NCBI GenBank assembly: GCA_910584145.1
Contig: CAJTXX010000047.1
Location: 1-18,055 of the forward strand
Direction: 5' to 3'
DNA length: 18,055 bases
Source of the DNA: an uncultured Eggerthellaceae bacterium
Lineage (GTDB): Bacteria; Actinomycetota; Coriobacteriia; Coriobacteriales; Eggerthellaceae
Of the stretch, positions 5,541 through 12,383 are shown one piece after another. Below the pieces are notes generated by a model. The model searched no databases. It saw only the letters and a list, made by a program, of their open reading frames with translations, and was not told where the DNA came from. Position numbers and translations under genes: made by a program. How positions within the stretch are numbered: position 1 is the first letter of the stretch; each line of letters opens with the position of its first letter.

Positions 5541-8123
5541 TCACTCGGCGCCGCTCCCCAGAGCCCCCGCAGGAGCAGGAGCGGGCACGCCCGCATTGCC
5601 CAGATCGAAATTGGTCAGGAGCAGCTCCGCCTCGCGCGCGATGGAATCGCGCTTGCGCGGTGCCGGGATGGAGCCGGTGCCTTCCTTGAACACCAGGTGC
5701 GCATCCTCGCCCTCTCCCTCCAGGTCGACATCCACCACCGAGCCGCTCGTCCAGCGCCCCTCCAAGATCTGCTCCGAGATGGGGTCTTCCAGGAGGCGCT
5801 GTATGGCCCTGCGCAACGGACGCGCACCGTAGGTGGTGTTGGTGCCTTCCTTCGCCACGAAGTCGCGCGCGGCATCGGTCAGGTTGATGGTCATGTTCTG
5901 CTCGATCATGCGGTCGCGCAGGTCGGCCACCATCAGCTCGACGATCTGCGCTATCTGCTCGCTGGTCAGGCTCTTGAACACGATGATCTCGTCGAGCCTG
6001 TTCAGGAACTCGGGGCGGAACAGGTTCTTCATCTCGCTCATCACGCGGCTCTTGATCTCCTTGTCAGAGAGCCCCGCCTGCCCTTGCGGGCTGAACCCGA
6101 GCGTCGTCGACTGCGCTATCTCGCGCGCGCCCACATTCGACGTCAAGATGATGACGGTGTTGCGGAAGTCGACGGTGCGGCCCTGCGCATCGGTCAGCCT
6201 CCCCTCCTCGAGAATCTGAAGGAGGATGTTGAACACATCAGGGTGCGCCTTCTCGATCTCGTCGAACAGCACCACCGAGTAGGGGCGCTGGCGCACGGCC
6301 TTGGTCAGCTGGCCGCCCTCGTCGAACCCGACATAGCCCGGAGGCGAGCCCACCAGGCGCGACACCGTATGCTTCTCCATGTACTCCGACATGTCGAACG
6401 ACAGCAACGCGTCCTCGGAGTTGAACAGGAACTCCGCGAGCGACTTGGCCAGCTCGGTCTTGCCGACGCCCGACGGCCCCAAGAAGATGAACGAACCGGC
6501 CGGGCGCTTCGGGTCCTTCAAGCCCGAGCGCGAGCGACGGATGGCCTTCGACAGCGCCGTCACCGCTTCCTCCTGGCCGATCACGCGCTCGTGCAGCACG
6601 CCTTCCATGCGCAGCAGCTTCTCCGTCTCTGCCTCGGTCAGGCTCGACACGGGAACGCCCGTCGACATGGACACCACATCGGCGATGTCCTCCATCGTCA
6701 CCTGATGGACGCTCTTGGCCGCATCTGCCTCCCACTGCTTCTCGGCTTCCTCGCGCTTGGCTTTCAGGTCGGCTTCCTTGTCGCGCAACGATGCCGCACG
6801 CTCGAAGTTCTGCTCGCCTATCGCCTTGTCCTTGTCTTGGCGCACGCGGCGTATCTGGTCGTCGAGCTCGCGCAGCTCGGGCGGCAGCGTCATGTTGCGT
6901 ATGCGCATGCGCGCGCCGGCCTCATCGAGCACGTCGATGGCCTTATCGGGCAGATAGCGGTCTTGGATATAGCGGCTGGCGAGCGACACGCTCGCTTGCA
7001 GCGCCTCTTCGGTGAAGTGCACCTGATGGTGCGCCTCGTACTTGTCGCGCAGGCCCTCCAAGATGCGCATCGCCTGCTCTTCGTTGGGCTCCTTGATCGT
7101 CAGGGGCTGGAAGCGCCGCTCCAGGGCAGAATCCTTCTCGAGATGCTTGCGGTATTCATCGAGCGTGGTAGCGCCGATGATCTGTATCTCGCCGCGCGAC
7201 AGCGGCGGTTTCAAGATGGCCGCAGCATCGATCGATCCTTCGGCGGAACCAGCGCCGATGATGGTGTGTATCTCGTCGATGAACAGCAGCACGTCACCGG
7301 CGTCCATCACTTCCTTGATGACCTTCTTCATCCGCTCTTCGAACTCGCCGCGGTACTTGCTGCCAGCCACGAGCGCCGACACATCGAGCGTGATGAGCCG
7401 CTTGTTGCGCAGCAGGTCGGGCACCTGATTCGACGCGATGAGCTGCGCGAGCCCCTCGGCGATAGCGGTCTTGCCCACGCCGGGCTCGCCCAAGATGAGC
7501 GGGTTGTTCTTCTGACGGCGCGACAGTATCTGCATGACGCGCTCGATCTCAGCTGCGCGCCCGATGACCGGGTCGAGCTTGCCGTCGTGCGCCTTCTTCG
7601 TCAGGTCGGTGCCGAACTCGGCGAGCATGCTGTCCTGGCCGCCGCCAGCAGGATCGAAGCCGTTGCGCCCCGCCATCACCGGCGACTGCCCCACGATGTC
7701 ATTCATGGTGGAGCGCACATCATCGCCGCTGACGCCCAGGCGCGACAGCACATCGAGCGCCGTGCCCTCACCCTCGCGCACGATGCCGAGCAGAAGATGC
7801 TCGGTGGAGATATAGCTCTGCCCCATCTGCATGGCCTCGCGCAGCGAGTTCTCCAGCACGCGCTTCACGCGCGGGGTGAATGCCAGATGCCCCGACACGT
7901 CGGCCGACTCGTCGATGGAGGACACTTCGCGTATGGCCTGCACGACATCATCGTAGGAGACGTTCATGCGCTCGATGGCCTGCGCCGCTAGCCCCTCCTT
8001 CTCTTTTATCAGCCCGAGCAGGATATGCTCGGTGCCCACGTAGGGCTGATGCAGCGCGCGCGCTTCATCTTGCGCCAGCACGAGCACCTTCCTGGCTTTA
8101 TCGGTGAATTTCTCGAAAGACAT
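5541..8123 (-). CDS. clpC: ATP-dependent Clp protease ATP-binding subunit ClpC
   Basis: Hexameric AAA+ unfoldase of 860 residues that feeds proteins to ClpP. Domains in order are two Clp-N repeats (about 1-145), AAA1 with Walker A GEPGVGKT (about 211-218) and Walker B LLFIDEIHT, a UVR-type coiled segment (DKDKAIGEQNFERAASLRDK, about 428-447), AAA2 with Walker A GPSGVGKTELA (about 549) and Walker B VVLFDEIEKAHPD, and the C-terminal ClpB-D2 small domain. The LGF tripeptide in STTLGFSPQG matches the ClpP-docking loop of ClpC proteins, and the UVR segment argues against ClpB. A GAGGG lies just before the ATG. No ctsR, mcsA or mcsB adjoins it. A CIRCE-like operator covers the promoter, suggesting HrcA heat-shock control. 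Confidence 0.96.
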   Translation of the reverse strand: MSFEKFTDKARKVLVLAQDEARALHQPYVGTEHILLGLIKEKEGLAAQAIERMNVSYDDVVQAIREVSSIDESADVSGHLAFTPRVKRVLENSLREAMQMGQSYISTEHLLLGIVREGEGTALDVLSRLGVSGDDVRSTMNDIVGQSPVMAGRNGFDPAGGGQDSMLAEFGTDLTKKAHDGKLDPVIGRAAEIERVMQILSRRQKNNPLILGEPGVGKTAIAEGLAQLIASNQVPDLLRNKRLITLDVSALVAGSKYRGEFEERMKKVIKEVMDAGDVLLFIDEIHTIIGAGSAEGSIDAAAILKPPLSRGEIQIIGATTLDEYRKHLEKDSALERRFQPLTIKEPNEEQAMRILEGLRDKYEAHHQVHFTEEALQASVSLASRYIQDRYLPDKAIDVLDEAGARMRIRNMTLPPELRELDDQIRRVRQDKDKAIGEQNFERAASLRDKEADLKAKREEAEKQWEADAAKSVHQVTMEDIADVVSMSTGVPVSSLTEAETEKLLRMEGVLHERVIGQEEAVTALSKAIRRSRSGLKDPKRPAGSFIFLGPSGVGKTELAKSLAEFLFNSEDALLSFDMSEYMEKHTVSRLVGSPPGYVGFDEGGQLTKAVRQRPYSVVLFDEIEKAHPDVFNILLQILEEGRLTDAQGRTVDFRNTVIILTSNVGAREIAQSTTLGFSPQGQAGLSDKEIKSRVMSEMKNLFRPEFLNRLDEIIVFKSLTSEQIAQIVELMVADLRDRMIEQNMTINLTDAARDFVAKEGTNTTYGARPLRRAIQRLLEDPISEQILEGRWTSGSVVDVDLEGEGEDAHLVFKEGTGSIPAPRKRDSIAREAELLLTNFDLGNAGVPAPAPAGALGSGAE

Positions 8124-8165
8124 GTTCCCTCATTTCCCATACGTATCGCGTTTTGCTCATGCACG

Positions 8166-8195
8166 ATTCTAGCAGTCGGGCACGGGGAGTGCCAG
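8166..8195 (-). promoter_or_regulatory. clpC promoter
   Basis: Minus-strand CTGGCA (8195-8190, 4/6) and TAGAAT (8171-8166, 5/6) are separated by 18 bases. Transcription should start near 8159, giving a leader of about 36 bases. Both boxes lie within or at the edge of the CIRCE-like repeat. Confidence 0.55.
8169..8195. promoter_or_regulatory. CIRCE-like operator (HrcA site) at the clpC promoter
   Basis: CTAGCAGTC, nine bases, then GAGTGCCAG. Against the CIRCE consensus TTAGCACTC-N9-GAGTGCTAA each half matches at 7 of 9 positions, and the nine-base spacing is exact. It overlaps the clpC -35 and -10. The hrcA gene itself is not in this window. Confidence 0.6.
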
Positions 8196-8233
8196 CGAAG
8201 CGGGAACCGCCTACACGCCCCCGCCATAAAGCA

Positions 8234-8259
8234 GGAACGGGACCAGATGGCCCCGTTCC
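8234..8259 (-). terminator. Terminator hairpin after the cell-wall hydrolase gene
   Basis: Minus-strand arms 8259-8249 and 8244-8234 pair over 11 positions (one G-U, which would be a C-A mismatch on the other strand) around a four-base loop, followed by TGCTTTAT. It lies 25 bases after the stop at 8285. The G-U asymmetry favours the minus-strand reading. Confidence 0.65.
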
Positions 8260-8284
8260 GATAGAAGCATATGCGCAAAGCGCC

Positions 8285-10090
8285 CTAATCGCGCTTCCCG
8301 CCCACGGAGATGGGCAGCGCGTCGGCAGCGTCGCTCGCCTGCTGCGTGTGAATCATCGCCACCGCCTTCTCCCACCGCTCCGAGGTGGACTTCTGCGCCA
8401 CCAGCGCATCCACCGGATTCGTCTCGATGATGCGCTTGGCGAACGACGGCATCGTCTCCGACATAGATGTCACCTTGATGACATCGCCAGGCTCGGGCGC
8501 CTCGATATAGCAGCCCTCCGCCAGATACATGCCCACATGGCCTACGGTGTCGTCCTCGTAGAGGAAGAACAGCAGGTCGCCCATGTGCAGGTCGTCGAAG
8601 TCGACATCGTCGCCCTGCATGCACTGATAGTGGGTGGTGCGCGGGATATCGACCCCGAGCGCCTGACGATACGAGTACTGCATCAGGCCCGAGCAGTCGA
8701 ACGAACCGGGCGTGGTGCCGCCCCAGACGTATTCCTCGCCCAGATGCGACGTCGCCTCGACCACCAGATCGACCAGGTCGCGCTGCTCCATCTGGAGCTC
8801 GCCGGTGGCCAGGTCGGCCTCAGAGGAGATAGCGCTGCTGTTGCTCGCCACCACCTCGTAGTCGTGCACCATCGCATAATCGAGCGGCTCGTCGTAGCGC
8901 GTCAGGTCGTATGCCTCGATCAGGTCCTGGAGCTTAGCGGAGTACGCGATATCGGTAGCATAGCGCCCCTGCAGGAAATCGCACGCCTCCACATAGGTAT
9001 CAGCGTTCAGCTTCCAAGCCCCGCTGTAGAAAGCGCCCATGCTGTTGGTCAGCAGCAGCGCATAGTCGGTCAGCGAATCGCGCAGCGTCGGATAGCTGCG
9101 GAAGTCGGAATCGGTGATGTACATCATGCCGTCGCTGTCGTATTCCACGGTGCGCATGTTCACGCTGCCGCCGTCGTAGGCGCCCTTGATGCCGAACAGG
9201 TTGTTGTTCGGCGCGCTCGCCAGCGCGGAATTGCCGGAGGCCGACTCGAGGATGGCCTGCGCGATCATCACCGAAGCGTACAGGCCGCTGTCGTCAGCGA
9301 TCTGGCGGGCCTGCTCGCCTATCACGGCGACGAACTTCTCGGTGGTCAGGTTCACGCCGATGTTGTGCGGCACATAGGTGGTGTCGCCGTTGTAGCTCCA
9401 CTGCGGATACGCGGGCGCATCGCCCTCAGCCGCAGGGCCGCCGAACACCGGGTGCGGCACGACCAGCTCGGGCACCTTCGGAGCCTCTTCCCCATCGGCA
9501 TCCTCGCCAGCGCCCTCGTCGGTCGCGTCATCAGAGGAGCCATCGCCAGCGGCGGGAGGAACGGTCGGCTGCGACGGCTCGTCGCCATCAGCTTCGCCGT
9601 CCTCGCCCTCACCTGCGGAAGGCGCGTCAGCATCCTCGCCCTCGCCGGGCTCGGCGCCCTCGTCGCCCGCGCTTGCATCGGGCGCCTCAGGTGCCGGCAC
9701 ATCCTCCGGCGCATCGGCGGTCAGGACGCTCTGGAGCCACGATATCTCAGCAGCCACATCGGCATCTATCTGCGCGATGGCGGCCACATCCATGCCGAGC
9801 ACGTCGGCCTTGGAGAACCCTTTACCGGTCAGGTAGCGCTCAGCGGCCTCAGCCCCGGACACCCCCGCCGCGCGCATCTCGATGATGATGCGGCTCAGGT
9901 GTATCTGGCTCTCGCAGAGCGACTCGCCCGGCCCTGCGGCGGATACCGCGCTCGAACCGTCATCGACCGCCAGCGCAGGCGTGCTCGTCAGAGCGATGGG
10001 CGGCACGGATAGTGCGAACGCGAGCGCCGTAGCCGTACCGACGCGACCGACTTTACCGGCCATATTGCCGAACTCAGTGTTGCGAACCAA
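8285..10090 (-). CDS. Secreted glucosaminidase / NlpC-P60 peptidoglycan hydrolase
   Basis: An exported cell-wall enzyme of 601 residues with two catalytic modules. A signal peptide (about 1-41) ends TPALA before VDDG. A helical segment follows, then a Glu/Asp/Ala/Gly-rich linker (roughly 110-190). A FlgJ/LytG-type glucosaminidase domain has its likely catalytic Glu at 282 (AQAILESASGNS) and the NNNLFGIKG motif. The C-terminal NlpC/P60 endopeptidase has C466 (FDCSGLMQYSY) and H518 (GHVGMYL). Where many relatives have a third His (IHAP), this one has Glu530 (YIEAPEPGDVI). The start is taken as TTG at 10090 because GGGAGAGG (10105-10098) lies seven bases before it; the ATG at 10063 has no ribosome binding site, and the frame is open to 10156. 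It is predicted to cut both glycan strands and stem peptides. Confidence 0.9.
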   Translation of the reverse strand: MVRNTEFGNMAGKVGRVGTATALAFALSVPPIALTSTPALAVDDGSSAVSAAGPGESLCESQIHLSRIIIEMRAAGVSGAEAAERYLTGKGFSKADVLGMDVAAIAQIDADVAAEISWLQSVLTADAPEDVPAPEAPDASAGDEGAEPGEGEDADAPSAGEGEDGEADGDEPSQPTVPPAAGDGSSDDATDEGAGEDADGEEAPKVPELVVPHPVFGGPAAEGDAPAYPQWSYNGDTTYVPHNIGVNLTTEKFVAVIGEQARQIADDSGLYASVMIAQAILESASGNSALASAPNNNLFGIKGAYDGGSVNMRTVEYDSDGMMYITDSDFRSYPTLRDSLTDYALLLTNSMGAFYSGAWKLNADTYVEACDFLQGRYATDIAYSAKLQDLIEAYDLTRYDEPLDYAMVHDYEVVASNSSAISSEADLATGELQMEQRDLVDLVVEATSHLGEEYVWGGTTPGSFDCSGLMQYSYRQALGVDIPRTTHYQCMQGDDVDFDDLHMGDLLFFLYEDDTVGHVGMYLAEGCYIEAPEPGDVIKVTSMSETMPSFAKRIIETNPVDALVAQKSTSERWEKAVAMIHTQQASDAADALPISVGGKRD

Positions 10091-10108
10091 GATAGTACCT
10101 CTCCCGTT

Positions 10109-10137
10109 TGTATAGCATCGCTGCCAACCACTGCGAA
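10109..10137 (-). promoter_or_regulatory. Promoter of the cell-wall hydrolase gene
   Basis: Minus-strand TTCGCA (10137-10132, 4/6) and TATACA (10114-10109, 4/6), 17 bases apart, with an extended -10 (TGC before TATACA). Transcription would start close to the ribosome binding site, giving a leader of only about 15 bases and supporting the TTG start. Confidence 0.5.
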
Positions 10138-10270
10138 TAACTGCACATGAATCCACAGAGCAGGATACGCCGCCACCCCATGCTTGTCAGATGCCTTCAC
10201 CTGAAATCACAAGATATACAAAGACTCTGCGCACCGGAGCACAGCATCGTGTAGCCGGGCCCGTGCGCGC

Positions 10271-10295
10271 CGTTGAAGATATCCCCTCTTCAACG
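10271..10295. promoter_or_regulatory. 9-base-arm inverted repeat upstream of the FKBP gene
   Basis: CGTTGAAGA (10271-10279) and TCTTCAACG (10287-10295) are perfect complements separated by TATCCCC. The repeat sits 27 bases before a possible -10 (TAGACT, 10323-10328) of the FKBP gene, with no clear -35. It may be an operator or a hairpin. The rest of this gap of about 270 bases, outside the hydrolase promoter, shows nothing I can assign. Confidence 0.4.
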
Positions 10296-10363
10296 CTTTC
10301 CGCAGCGCAACTCTCAATGGATTAGACTAGAGCGCATCCGATGATCCGCATGGAAGGAACCAG

Positions 10364-10792
10364 ATGATGGATAACAAGGGCAAGCACGTGAAGGTGCACT
10401 ACACCGGCACCCTCGATGATGGGTCGGTGTTCGATTCATCTCGCGAGCGCGACGAGCCGCTCGCCTTCGTCTGCATGGCAGGCCAGATGATACCCGGCTT
10501 CGACAAGGCAGTGGCCGACATGGAGGTCGGCGAGACGCGCACGGTGCGCATCGAGGCCGAGGACGCCTACGGCCCCTACCGCGAAGAAACCATCCAGCGC
10601 CTGCCGCTCACCGCGCTGCCGGGAGCCGAGAAGCTGAAGGTGGGAGACGAAGTGGCGCTCCAAGGGCCCGACCGCATCCCCCGGCCCACCAAGGTGGTCG
10701 AGCTGACCGACACCGAGATCGCCTTCGACATGAACCATCCTCTCGCCGGCAAGGCGCTGAACTTCGAGATAACCCTGCTGGAAGCAGAGTGA
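10364..10792 (+). CDS. SlyD-like FKBP-type peptidyl-prolyl isomerase
   Basis: Cytosolic proline cis-trans isomerase and chaperone of 142 residues. The FKBP half-domain KHVKVHYTGTLDDGSVFDSS opens it, followed by MIPGFDKAVADMEVGE. An insert-in-flap chaperone segment (about 75-120) is followed by the SlyD signature DMNHPLAGKALNFEI. The histidine/cysteine-rich metal-binding tail of E. coli SlyD is absent, as in many short SlyD proteins. AAGGA (10354-10358) precedes two adjacent ATGs (10364 and 10367); either could be used. It is monocistronic, with a strong terminator 36 bases downstream. SlpA/FkpB-type is the alternative name; the NHPLAGK signature fits both. Confidence 0.92.
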   Translation: MMDNKGKHVKVHYTGTLDDGSVFDSSRERDEPLAFVCMAGQMIPGFDKAVADMEVGETRTVRIEAEDAYGPYREETIQRLPLTALPGAEKLKVGDEVALQGPDRIPRPTKVVELTDTEIAFDMNHPLAGKALNFEITLLEAE

Positions 10793-10828
10793 CGCCACGC
10801 CTCTGATGTGAGCAAGGCTCAAAAGCGC

Positions 10829-10853
10829 GAAGGCCGGGATGATCCCGGCCTTC
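10829..10853 (+). terminator. Terminator of the FKBP gene, possibly bidirectional
   Basis: GAAGGCCGGG (10829-10838) pairs with CCCGGCCTTC (10844-10853), followed by TTCAT on the plus strand. On the minus strand the same hairpin is followed by GCGCTTTTG. It could therefore also stop transcripts of the convergent greA-lysS-membrane-protein operon. Confidence 0.75.
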
Positions 10854-10930
10854 TTCATAAAAGGACGCTAGAGGATATGCCCGCCCACGATCCGAAGCAC
10901 ATCGGAAGAGGAGCGCCACTGCGATAACGG

Positions 10931-10952
10931 GCCCCTCAATGCTCCGAGGGGC
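10931..10952 (-). terminator. Hairpin overlapping the stop of the membrane-protein gene
   Basis: Minus-strand GCCCCTC (10952-10946) pairs with GAGGGGC (10937-10931). It overlaps the TGA at 10938-10936. No U run follows, so it is only a weak terminator candidate. Confidence 0.35.
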
Positions 10953-12339
10953 TCCAGAGAGCGCCGCGCCCCGACGCGAGCGGCAGGCAATCGGCTACCA
11001 TGAGAGCCCCCATGGGCAAGAACGGGAGGAAGTAGCGATACTGTATGCCGAGCACGCCCGCCGTATCCGGCGGTGTGTATTGCAGCCAGAGGGCGGCATA
11101 GACGAGGAGCGCTGTGCCGGCCACGACGAGCCACGCGCAGCACCAGAACGCGAGCATCCGCCGCTCCCCTGGAACCGCCGCCGGTGCAGGCTCCCCCGTG
11201 CGCGCCGATCGGCCGCCATCGGCCGTGCGCCCTCGCGCAGCAGCGCTGCGGGCGATGCACGCCACCAGCATGGCCACCGCCAACAGCATGCACAGCCAGA
11301 ACGCCACCACGCCTTCCCGCCCGAGGATATAGCTCGCCTGCGCATGGATGATGCTGTACGCGATCTGCCCCAGCATCTCAGGGATGAGGGCAGGGAGGGC
11401 AGCATTGCGCGCGGCCACCTCCGCCGCGCTCACCATGACCGGGCTCGTCGAGAAGCCGCCGTTCATGCGCATCCACGCGATGTCGATGACGACCGCCGCC
11501 GCGAATGCGGGGATGACCGCCCAGGTGCCACCCCTTCCCCTTTGCGCGAGCACGGCGAACAGAGCGAGCGCGAACAGCGGCGCATACGAGAACTTGCCCG
11601 TGGCGAGCAGCAGCCCCACTGCAGCCAAGGCGATCGACCACCCGATGGCAGGCCGCATCACCGCGCACCGGTAGAGCAGCGCCGCATACAGCACGCACAG
11701 CGCCAACGAGGATGAATCAGCGGAGATGGCGAAGGAGCCGGGGAACCACATGCCCGGGAACACGATCACCAGGAAGAGCGCCAAGCGATGCCTCGGCAGA
11801 GCCCAGAGCGCCGCGGTGCAGCACGCCGTCCAGAACGCCAGCATGACCACCTCGGCCGCATAGTAGCGCACGAGCGCGGGCAAGCCGAGCAGCTCCCCCG
11901 CCCCGAACGCCATCAGCTGAGGCAGATACGCGATGGGCGCGTACACCGCTGTGTTATTGAAGGGGACCTCTGAGGCAGAGCCGTCATCGGCTGTGATGCT
12001 CGCCGCATCCACCGCGCCGGGGTCGTGCCCGTTGTAGAAATCGGAGGAGAGCTCGATCAGATCGTTCGACACCCACCCGCCCATGTTCTCAGAGGCGAGC
12101 GAGTGGTAGGCCGACACAGCATCGACCGGATGAGCGACCACATCGCCATGCAAGATGGCCGATATGCGGTATACATGGGTCCAGATATCCGGGGCGTGCC
12201 CGACATCGAGGATGGCTATGCCGATGCCCCCCAAGAGCGCGAACAGCACCGCGCATGCGAGCAGCGCCCGCTTCGGCTGCGCATCGAAGAGGGCATCGAA
12301 CGACGCCTGGCCGAAGCTGCGCCCGGAACGCCCCGTCAT
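10936..12339 (-). CDS. DUF2142-type polytopic membrane protein
   Basis: A 467-residue integral membrane protein with about ten hydrophobic segments; the first is at about 25-47. A large loop of about 80 residues facing outside (WVSNDLIELSSDF...) follows. A motif near the C terminus, GIQYRYFLPFLPMGAL, resembles the signature of the DUF2142 family. Members of that family are often found with cell-surface glycan genes and resemble GT-C glycosyltransferases in layout; no activity can be assigned here. The ATG at 12339 is the only reasonable start, with a poor ribosome binding site. It begins 44 bases after the lysS stop with no terminator between, so it may be the last gene of a greA-lysS operon. 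Confidence 0.8.
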   Translation of the reverse strand: MTGRSGRSFGQASFDALFDAQPKRALLACAVLFALLGGIGIAILDVGHAPDIWTHVYRISAILHGDVVAHPVDAVSAYHSLASENMGGWVSNDLIELSSDFYNGHDPGAVDAASITADDGSASEVPFNNTAVYAPIAYLPQLMAFGAGELLGLPALVRYYAAEVVMLAFWTACCTAALWALPRHRLALFLVIVFPGMWFPGSFAISADSSSLALCVLYAALLYRCAVMRPAIGWSIALAAVGLLLATGKFSYAPLFALALFAVLAQRGRGGTWAVIPAFAAAVVIDIAWMRMNGGFSTSPVMVSAAEVAARNAALPALIPEMLGQIAYSIIHAQASYILGREGVVAFWLCMLLAVAMLVACIARSAAARGRTADGGRSARTGEPAPAAVPGERRMLAFWCCAWLVVAGTALLVYAALWLQYTPPDTAGVLGIQYRYFLPFLPMGALMVADCLPLASGRGALWSPSEH

Positions 12340-12383
12340 CGCACCAGCGCCATCGTCCGCAGTTCCCGCGCAGGCTGCAGCGC

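Noticed and set aside
5697..7991. Plus-strand open frame of 764 codons
   Set aside because: Entirely antisense to clpC, whose domains and motifs are complete. No recognisable protein in the antisense reading.
5541..8123. ClpB instead of ClpC
   Set aside because: The middle segment is a short UVR-type coil, not the long ClpB propeller, and an LGF ClpP-docking loop is present.
8153..10012. Plus-strand open frame of 619 codons
   Set aside because: Antisense to the cell-wall hydrolase. It covers the clpC promoter and a terminator, and shows no protein family features.
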